From NCBI RefSeq assembly GCF_932294415.1, contig NC_065542.1, positions 203,501-267,500 on the forward strand: 64,000 nucleotides of DNA, written 5' to 3'. This stretch comes from Quercus robur (Eukaryota; Streptophyta; Magnoliopsida; Fagales; Fagaceae). The position numbers and the translations under genes are program-made. This document shows positions 56,801-64,000 of the stretch, piece after piece (position 1 is the stretch's first letter; the number at the start of each line of letters is the position of its first letter). Under the pieces are notes generated by a model, which did not search any database, was not told where the DNA came from, and saw nothing but the letters and a program-made list of their open reading frames with translations.

Positions 56801-56932
56801 CGTACAAAGACCATACCAGTGACAACAAAACAACAAAGTTGAAGTGAAACCAAATTTATTAACTCACTCAAAAGGACAAACATAGGCAGTAGGCACACTT
56901 AAAAACTCAGAAGTACTCAGAAGGTGAAAGGT
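53896..56932. other. Spacer between the PPR and HSP22 genes
   Basis: No coding gene is recognised. Features: possible PPR 3' UTR (53896-54030) and a hairpin at 56406-56530. A short frame near 54474 (MAALKSSTTALSCICQCLPLM) is too short to call. Confidence 0.5.
56406..56530. repeat. Hairpin-forming inverted repeat (about 50 bp arms)
   Basis: TAACTATAAAACCCAAACTA on the left pairs with the reverse complement in TTTGGATTTTATAGTTATTT on the right. The arms (56406-56457 and 56479-56530) match with scattered mismatches around a loop of about 20 bases. A MITE is likely. Confidence 0.7.
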
Positions 56933-57517
56933 TTAAAGCTCCTGCTTGGCCTCACTCTTGAGCTTGGCAGGTTCAGGTTCTTCTCCGGCTGCGATGCTAA
57001 CAACCTTGGGACCCTTAATCTTGTCAGGGGACAACTTGTCAAATGCCAGAGTGAGCACCCCATTCTCCAACTTCGCCTTGATGGAATCCAAATCCACATT
57101 GTCAGGCAACTTGAACTGTCTCCAAAACTTGCCATAGGATCTCTCCACACGGTGCCAATGATCTCCTTTCTTCTCCTCTTCCCTCTTCCTCTCTCCGCTC
57201 ACTCTCAGCACGCGATTCTCCTCCACCTCGATCTTCAGCTCATCCTTACTCAACCCAGGCACATCCATCTTGATAACGTGACCTTCTGGTGTCTCTTTCC
57301 AGTCTACCTTGGAGAGTGCCATGACATTGTCAATGTCATCTTTCTCCAGCCCATATGGAATTTGTTCCAACACTCGGAAAGGGTCTGCCCAGATATCACC
57401 CAACAAACTCCCTGGACGATCTATGAATGGTAGCAAAGATCCATTGGAGAACCCAACAAGACAGAGTACGAGAAATATAGGGAGGACAAGTTGTTGCACT
57501 CGAGCTCTCATTTTCAA
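56933..57517 (-). CDS. HSP22: ER-localised small heat-shock protein, 22 kDa class
   Basis: An intronless gene for 194 residues. Residues 1-26 form a signal peptide ([19 protein letters not shown], with cleavage expected after SNG). The alpha-crystallin domain covers about 70-165: [27 protein letters not shown], then [30 protein letters not shown] and the [10 protein letters not shown] block. A short VVSI (I/V-x-I/V-like) anchor follows. The protein ends KQEL, a KDEL-type ER-retrieval signal, which places it in the ER lumen as an ATP-independent holdase. Start at 57517; the Met two codons later is equally possible. A TATA box at 57706-57714 and heat-shock elements upstream support heat induction. 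Confidence 0.96.
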   Translation of the reverse strand: MKMRARVQQLVLPIFLVLCLVGFSNGSLLPFIDRPGSLLGDIWADPFRVLEQIPYGLEKDDIDNVMALSKVDWKETPEGHVIKMDVPGLSKDELKIEVEENRVLRVSGERKREEEKKGDHWHRVERSYGKFWRQFKLPDNVDLDSIKAKLENGVLTLAFDKLSPDKIKGPKVVSIAAGEEPEPAKLKSEAKQEL

Positions 57518-57705
57518 CTCTTATATACTAGACTAGTAGATTGGATATATCGTGTTTTTGTTTATATGTCACGTATATAGTGCTTTCTTTGGAAGGACTA
57601 GTTATGGAGATTTTGGTAAGTTGAAGAAGGCTGATGATGATAATGATATGTATTATGAGCGTGGCAGCTGTGTCCTACATATGGAGGGGGAGGGGATGCC
57701 AATGG

Positions 57706-57714
57706 CTATTTATA
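57706..57714 (-). promoter_or_regulatory. TATA box of HSP22
   Basis: The minus strand reads TATAAATAG about 190 bases before the ATG, a strong plant TATA match. It implies a 5' leader of about 160 bases. Confidence 0.65.
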
Positions 57715-57836
57715 TGGGGAAAGGAAGGGACAAAGCAATATACGTGGCGGGGTCTACGTTGTTATTGGAAATCCTATGTGGATGTTTGAGGAGAGGATTG
57801 GAGAAGTTTGGAGAAGTGAAGAGAGTAGAAAGGTAG

Positions 57837-57846
57837 GGAAGGTTCC
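57837..57846. promoter_or_regulatory. Heat-shock element (dyad)
   Basis: GGAAGGTTCC fits nGAAnnTTCn exactly and is palindromic. It lies about 125 bp upstream of the HSP22 TATA box. Confidence 0.55.
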
Positions 57847-57914
57847 AGCTTTGATTATATTATGTGTGGAAATTAGTCTGAGCTCTCACGGAAGTGCTAC
57901 ATCTTTCCAGCAGA

Positions 57915-57927
57915 TTCCAGACGCTTC
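57915..57927. promoter_or_regulatory. Probable three-unit heat-shock element
   Basis: TTCCAGACGCTTC gives TTC-nn-GAC-nn-TTC: three alternating units with one mismatch in the central GAA. It is about 200 bp upstream of the HSP22 TATA box. Confidence 0.5.
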
Positions 57928-57985
57928 GTAGTCCTGTTCTATTCACAATAATGAGTACTGCATATCAAGTTTTTGAAACAGAATG

Positions 57986-58178
57986 AACCGTAAATGGAGG
58001 AGATTCAAGATTTTTGAAGATCGAACCGAGATTGAACCAGAATCAAATCGTGATAATATCATAATTAATTTAATAATTAATAACCGTAAAAGGAGGAGGT
58101 TCAAGATTTTTGAAGGTCGAACCGAAATTGAATCAGGATCAAATCGTGATGATATCATAATTAATTTAATAATTAATT
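57986..58178. repeat. Tandem duplication, two 96 bp units
   Basis: Units start AACCGTAAA at 57986 and 58082. They share GATTTTTGAAG, CGAACCGA, AATCAAATCGTGAT and TAATTTAATAATTAAT, with a few substitutions. Confidence 0.88.
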
Positions 58179-61035
58179 AAAGCCTAAATATAGATATTTT
58201 TTTCTCAAAAAAAAAAACCTAAATATAAATATTAAATTTATAAAACTAGCAAAATTGACTAATATATCTATATATGTGAGAGAAATTTAATGATTTTTAA
58301 ACATATATTTAATAATTAAATAAGAAAGTTAATAAAATAAAATAATAACCATGAAAACATTAAAATTTATGATTAATTTTTGAAGTAAAGTTGAATATCT
58401 TTGAAGGATTTTAATTATAATTTTTTTTTTTAATTCCTTGTAAGAGAATGATAATTTAATTAAGTAGAATAAAATTTTGTTAAGTTTTTTTTATATATAA
58501 AAAAATTGCTAAGGGGTTGGACTTCACGGTTCTTGCCACCGGTTTTGAATGAACCGTGCAGTCCAACCTCGGTTTTAGGGGTTCATGGAATTGCCACATA
58601 TGTCAAGTTCTCTATGCTTAAAAAACCGGATTGAGAAATTTGGGTTTAGTGCAGCAGGAGGCAGCCCAACACCACTAACACAGCCCACCCCCTTACAGTA
58701 TTATTATTGGAGTTTGGGATTGCCGGATTGTTGGGTTTATGTTTGCATTTACACCTTTATTTTTTTTGTGTTTGGTTGACAAGAAAGGTCAGTTGCCAGA
58801 TTTGTGTTTGTGTTTGGTTGACAAGAAATGGCAAGAACATGCTAGAAAATTTGGGTGCGTGTTCTTATATTTAAATCTGGATTTGTGTTCTTTTTGTTGA
58901 AGATGAACCCAGATCTAAATTTATGTATTTTTTGAATTTTAATTCTGTTTTTTTTTTCTTTTCTTTTTTGTTAAAATTGATAAATTATTTTTTTTAAAAA
59001 AATTAAATGCTAATGTGGCATTTTTAATATTATTTTATTTACCATGTCAATATGTAGTGTGCCAATAGTACACACCGTCTGCCACATAAGATATTTCCAT
59101 TAAATAAGTAACGGTAGAAACTAAAATGGAACCCTTTTTTTTATTTAGGGTCTAAAAGAAGTAAAATAAAAAAGTAAGAACTAAAATAGAAATAAGGTCA
59201 AAATATATAAGAACCAAAAATGCATTTACATTAATATTGTTTCATACTCATTTTCTAATCACAATGTCTATATTTTACACATTATATTCACATTTTCTAA
59301 GAATATACTCTCACCCTTTTTTTTAGAAATAAAATTGACTGTGTACTATATAATATATATTAGTGAGTGTGAGCAATTATCAAAAAAATATATTAGTGAG
59401 TGTGAGTTAATCAATGTCTTTTTTTCCTCTGCAACATGTTGTGGGGATGAATTTGGATCCTTACAGTATGGCTTTCTCGCGTATGGGTTTTGCAAGTGCT
59501 CTAAACTTGCTTTACAGAACCTTACTTTTGGCCCATGGATAAGCTAAAAAAATTTATGCCTATTGAGCTATTCTAGGTCTCCAAATCACAAGATTCACCA
59601 CAATTTTTATACAGGCTTAGGCCATATAAGTGTTAAAAGAAAGAAAAAAAAAATGGGCACAATTATACTTGGACTTGCCTTATCTTGGGCTTCAAAAAAA
59701 AATGGGCTTTGACGAAAGGTATCAAAGTTGATCACTTCTTGTTTGTTGTATACCCGTATGTTGTATTGCGTGAAAAAAATAAATAAATAAACCTCATTTG
59801 ACGTTTAATTACTATTTGGCCAACAAAGAAAAAGTATTGTTATTATTATTATTTTTTTTTTAGAAACTAAAGTATTGTTAATTTTTAGTGTTAATATATG
59901 AGGTCCCCCTTTCAACCCTTTCGGAATTGTAAAATGAAAGTTTAGTGTAAACAACCAATTGAACTATAAAACTTTTAACCAATGCAAAGTAATTAGAAGT
60001 ATACAAATTAAATAAGATCTTTAGTCCAACAATAAGAGAGTAATTAATATTCAAATTTTTTATAAATAAAAAAATTAATTAATTGTACAAATTCATCATA
60101 AATGATAGGATGTTTATACTTTGTATGAAAAACTATGAAAACTTGTAATCATCATCCTAATTATAACAAAACTTGTGATTGGGGTAGCAATTATAAATTT
60201 TGGCAAGTTTGTGATATAAAGTATAAATATTCTCACAGTTTATGGTTAATTTGTGTAATTTCTAACTAACACTAAATATTTTTAGTCAATATTTATTATT
60301 TATTTTCACATAGGCATGCTATTTTTTTTTTAGAGAGAGTTTCAACTTATGACAATTGTTTTTAATGGTAGCTCTTTATCATCAAACCAAAGACACCAAT
60401 TGGTTTTTTGTGTAGGCGAGGATCAAACTGCAAATATCTTATTCAACGATACGAGATTTTACTAGTTGAATTAACTACAATCCACAATTGGCATGCTACC
60501 TAGATGTGAAAGTATAATTAAACAAGAGCTTTTGTTGGGATGTTACCTATTTTACCATAAGTTTCTTACATATTGATTAGATAGTTTGTGACATTAGACA
60601 CGTCAACCATTAAATAAAGGAATGCCATGTCAAACTTCTTCCTAATTGGTCTTTTATTTCTTTTTTATTTTAAAAATATTGTCATTGCTTCATCTCTGAG
60701 TTCAAATAGATCAACTGAGTCAAGTGTCCTCCATTGTGCCAATCTCCTCCCTACATTGGAAGTATGAATGGCAATAGGGCAGGGCTGAGCGGATCAGGTG
60801 GCCCATCCATGCATGGTCCTCTATTTGGGGTTGGGGTAGGAAAAACTTGCGTGAAATAGTATTAGAACAAGTTACAATTAAGGCCGGTTGGAGGTTTTTT
60901 GTTATTCCTATTGCGGTGGCTTTAACATTAAAGAGGTAGATATGAAATATGGATAATTATGAGAAACAAGTCAAAGTGACTAAACACATCCCTTCCCTAT
61001 CACTTTTTTGGGACGAGCAAAATCCGTACAAGACA

Positions 61036-61107
61036 AAGCAGAGGAGGACAAGTCAAGCTAGATTGGAGAATAAGCAGAGGAGGAGAAGTCAAGCTAGATT
61101 GGAGAAT
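61036..61107. repeat. Tandem duplication, two 36 bp units
   Basis: AAGCAGAGGAGG followed by AAGTCAAGCTAGATTGGAGA occurs at 61036 and again at 61072, with one or two differences. Confidence 0.9.
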
Positions 61108-61292
61108 TTTTGTCATCCCCGACTAAAAATCTTATTCGGGCTAAGCACAAAATTAGGTTAAAAAATAGAAAAAATCACCAAAAAGAAAAAACGGATTAAA
61201 TTACATAATTAAATCTTATTGACTCTAGGAAACATGCATCTTAAAACTAATGAGACCTTATTTTGACTTTTAAATTGAAAATTATAACACAA

Positions 61293-61329
<37 letters not shown>

Positions 61330-61498
61330 ATTTAACTAACAGATGTCTAAATAAAAGAATATGCTCAAAAAGTAGAGTTGATTCTCATCTAATTCCCTTT
61401 TAGCTCACCAAATTTTACGTGATTTTATTATTAGTCTTGATGATCTTTACTAGTCAAGTCATTCTACTTTCCTAACTTCTTGTAGTCTGATTTCTAAT

Positions 61499-61596
61499 GG
61501 TTCCTTTGTTCAAGAAAAGTCTGCACTATCCCCTCTACATCTCTAGCGGTTCCTCTGTTCAAGAAAAGTTTGCACTATCTGCTCTACGTCACCGCA
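61499..61596. repeat. Tandem duplication, two 49 bp units
   Basis: GGTTCCTTTGTTCAAGAAAA and GGTTCCTCTGTTCAAGAAAA start the units at 61499 and 61548. Both continue with GCACTATC and CTCTAC. Confidence 0.88.
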
Positions 61597-63343
61597 GTAG
61601 CTGGTGGTCGCATTGAAGATAAACACTAAAAAGAAGGCATGGCCGCAAGGGGATGAGGAAGATTTGATTGTGATCAAGTTGCAGTCTTGAGTCTACCATT
61701 CCATGCCAATTTCACTGACAAAATGGACCAACAAGCAAGCAAACCATGCAAGAGAAGATGGGTTGATGTGGTTTTGACCACCACAGCCAAAACTGAGCCA
61801 ACTGTTCCCTATTTGTGTGGTCCCCCTTCTAGCTGATTCACCATATGGGCAATGGCAGTCTATCCTAGCTAGTGATACATGCAGCTTGACATAATTAGTG
61901 CAGGACTCATGGGAAGGAGACTACACAAATACAATGAACTTTGTTCAGTGAGATTATCCCAGTTGCTGATCAGAAAGAGAAAAGAAGTGAGATAACCTCG
62001 AGCTAGCAGAATGTGATCAAACTAAAAGACCACTTTATAAGATTTTAGGAATGAAAAGTGAAACTATTAAATAACTGGGAGTTCTGCAATAGAAATTGGT
62101 CAGCCTCGATCTTTCTGCTGTCATTAAACCCTTGGGAACGTATGCTTTTTTCTTGTGTTCTTGGCATGTTGCGTAGAAAACCTTCTCACTGACAGAACAT
62201 CCTTCATGAACTGTACCATAGTGTAGATGTCAACATGCTTGCATAGCAAGTCATATGGGATTTCATGAATAAAAATCTCATTTTGAGTGTTTTACCAATT
62301 GCAACTTGTCACACGTTTTTTTCTTTTTCGTATGCATAACTAAATTTTAATTTGGAAAAAAAGAAGTTGAGCGCAGGGCATACTGCAATTAGTGAAGCAT
62401 CAAGTGAAACACTCAGGTTGAAACATAGGATTTTTATTTGGATTTCTCTGTGTTCACGTTGTAATTCAATTGATTTAGGTGAAATGTAAGTATATGTAGG
62501 AAGAGGATGCCTCGAGAGTAGAATAATCAGTTCGGAATCATGCCTCATGGAACAAAGGGTTCTGGTTTTTATTTTTTATTTTTTTCATTCCCTTCCCCCT
62601 TGGACCAAACTCACCCATCGAAAAAGAAAATTTTTTATCTATCAACATTAATTAGGGCACCTGTCTCTTTCTCTGTCAAAAATGGGACCATCCATTCTTC
62701 CAAATTGTTGTTGTTGACATGCTTGAAATATATATAGGCTGGTATTAAGAATTCAACCATAAAAAAGAGATAAGAAGGGATTAGTTTTGGGTTTTTCTAG
62801 TCTTAGAGACAGAAAGTGCAATAATTGAGACCTTGCTTCCTTACTGGCATCAGTATATATACTGGCTCCCTCCTTATGATACCCACACCACACTAAATGC
62901 AAAGAAATTACCTAAAGGAAAAGAATATTTCTGTTTAAGTTGCATGCTGGCTGCTGGCTTATAGGAACATGTCCACTCCATTAATTCTCAAAGAAGATAA
63001 TATCCTTGTGAATCCGTATAATCTGATCTTATAGCCTATTTCTTTCCATATATGTTGGTTATTACTGACATTTTATTGTCTTAATGCCCTTCATTTTATT
63101 CTTGCAAGAGAATGATATGACCTCTTTTTGTTGCCTGCATCCAGTAAATTTGGGATATTTTCACATCATTTAGAGAGAGATATGTGCTTGTTCTTTAAAA
63201 GCATTCAAGAAATACCTCAGATCTATTGCAGGTAAAAGCTAAAGAAGAATAGAGCCATATAATTGATCATAATAACAAAACATTCAAATATTCTGTAGTA
63301 TCAATTGCATTGTAGAGCTCAAGAAGGTGGAGAAGAAGAAAAG

Positions 63344-63553
63344 ATGAAAATACGATGTGATGTATGCGAGAATGTAGAGGCAGAGGTGCTATGTTGTGCA
63401 GATGAGGCGGTACTGTGCAGGGAATGCGACAGGAAGGTGCATGCAGCTCACAAGCTGTCACAAAATCATGAGCGTGTCCTCCTCAAACAACCATCATCAT
63501 CCTCATCTTTCTCCTCTTCAAATGTGCAGCTCCCTCCATGTGATTTGTGCCAG
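63344..63553 (+). CDS. B-box zinc-finger protein (BBX, double B-box type), first exon only
   Basis: Exon 1 encodes 70 residues starting MKIRCDVCENVEAEVLCCADEA and ends at a GT donor at 63554. The first B-box is complete: C5, C8, C17, D20, C25, C28, D29, H33 and H42, matching CX2CX8CX2DX4CX2CDX3HX8H. The second B-box begins at C66-x2-C69 just before the intron, the same split as in double B-box genes of the BBX18-25 group. A Ser-rich linker separates the boxes. These proteins are nuclear regulators of light and hormone signalling that act with HY5 and COP1. The rest lies beyond the window or in unrecognised downstream sequence, so the exact paralogue cannot be named. Confidence 0.9.
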
Positions 63554-64000
63554 GTATGCATAATTGCAGCCCTCAGGAAGATTTCAATTTCAAAGATATT
63601 ATTTTAACTTGTACATGCATCCATACTATTACCAAGCTATACACACAATACACAGAAAATCTAAGGCTAAAGAATGTCTACAGTTTTGATGCCCCAAGGA
63701 TCTACTGCCAGTTAACTTTTGTTTAGTCCACAACTTGAAAACTAAGGTTAGATCACATCTTTAATAGATATGGATGGCTCATAAAACTGATGCTGCAGCG
63801 GTCTGGCTACTTTAACATTTAATAACTGTTGATCTGCTGCTACTTGGTTAATTTGTGTAGTGTCACCCATTTTTAACATATTTGAGATTGTATTCTAAAT
63901 TTCTGATCATCATCAGGCCAAGTTTAACACGACTAGCACATGAATTTAAATAGTATCTAGGAGTCCTTCATATTATTAATGGGCAAACTATGGACCTACT
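63554..64000 (+). other. Intron 1 of the BBX gene, running off the window
   Basis: No second B-box exon is visible before the end. The sequence is AT-rich and unremarkable. Confidence 0.6.

Larger units (their letters stand above)
58179..63343. other. Spacer between HSP22 and the BBX gene
   Basis: AT-rich and without a recognised gene. Contains two small tandem duplications at 61036-61107 and 61499-61596 and a (TA)n tract at 61297-61322. A segment at 58505-58590 rich in GGTTTT/GAACCGTG looks repeat-derived. The right end is the BBX upstream region. Confidence 0.5.

Overview
The window is nuclear DNA of a flowering plant, most likely a woody eudicot. Genes have GT-AG introns, intergenic DNA is AT-rich, all gene families are plant types, and plant retrotransposons, MITEs and SINEs fill introns and spacers. 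The sequence alone does not fix the species. I rebuilt gene models by joining splice sites so that the reading frame and protein family stay continuous; no transcript was available.

Layout. (1) 86-5531, +: a two-exon gene for a 97-residue cupin protein, with a 5.15 kb intron holding a LINE fragment. (2) 5532-18276: gene-poor spacer with a 150 bp tandem repeat, a hairpin MITE, a small non-autonomous LTR retrotransposon (14892-16610) and a Tourist-like element. (3) 18357-21358, +: a five-exon fructokinase of 328 residues with a hAT-type element in intron 1. (4) 23022-49357, -: a 15-exon gene for mitochondrial ClpX, 717 residues spread over 26 kb because two introns (12.0 and 6.6 kb) are packed with nested transposons. 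(5) 52306-53895, +: an intronless PPR gene resembling Arabidopsis At1g33350. (6) 56933-57517, -: an intronless ER-type small heat-shock protein with signal peptide, KQEL tail and heat-shock elements upstream. (7) 63344 to beyond the right edge, +: first exon of a B-box (BBX) zinc-finger regulator.

Mobile DNA dominates. Three LINEs of one L1-like clade are present (1714-3178 -, 29942-36092 +, 41673-44892 +). Each has target-site duplications, and each lies antisense to its host gene. ClpX intron 5 holds a three-level nest: copia remnant, then a MULE, then a LINE. ClpX intron 7 holds a MULE-like element carrying a hAT element and a full-length LINE, plus another TIR element and three SINEs. Several SINEs, MITEs and a solo LTR have end structures precise enough to define their boundaries.

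The host genes are functionally unrelated housekeeping, stress and regulatory genes (sugar phosphorylation, mitochondrial proteolysis, organelle RNA processing, ER chaperoning, light or hormone transcription control). They do not form an operon-like system. I found no convincing wholly new system; the most unusual material is the transposon nesting, the LINE ORF1/ORF2 overlap, and a dense cluster of stress-type transcription-factor motifs inside the small LTR element.
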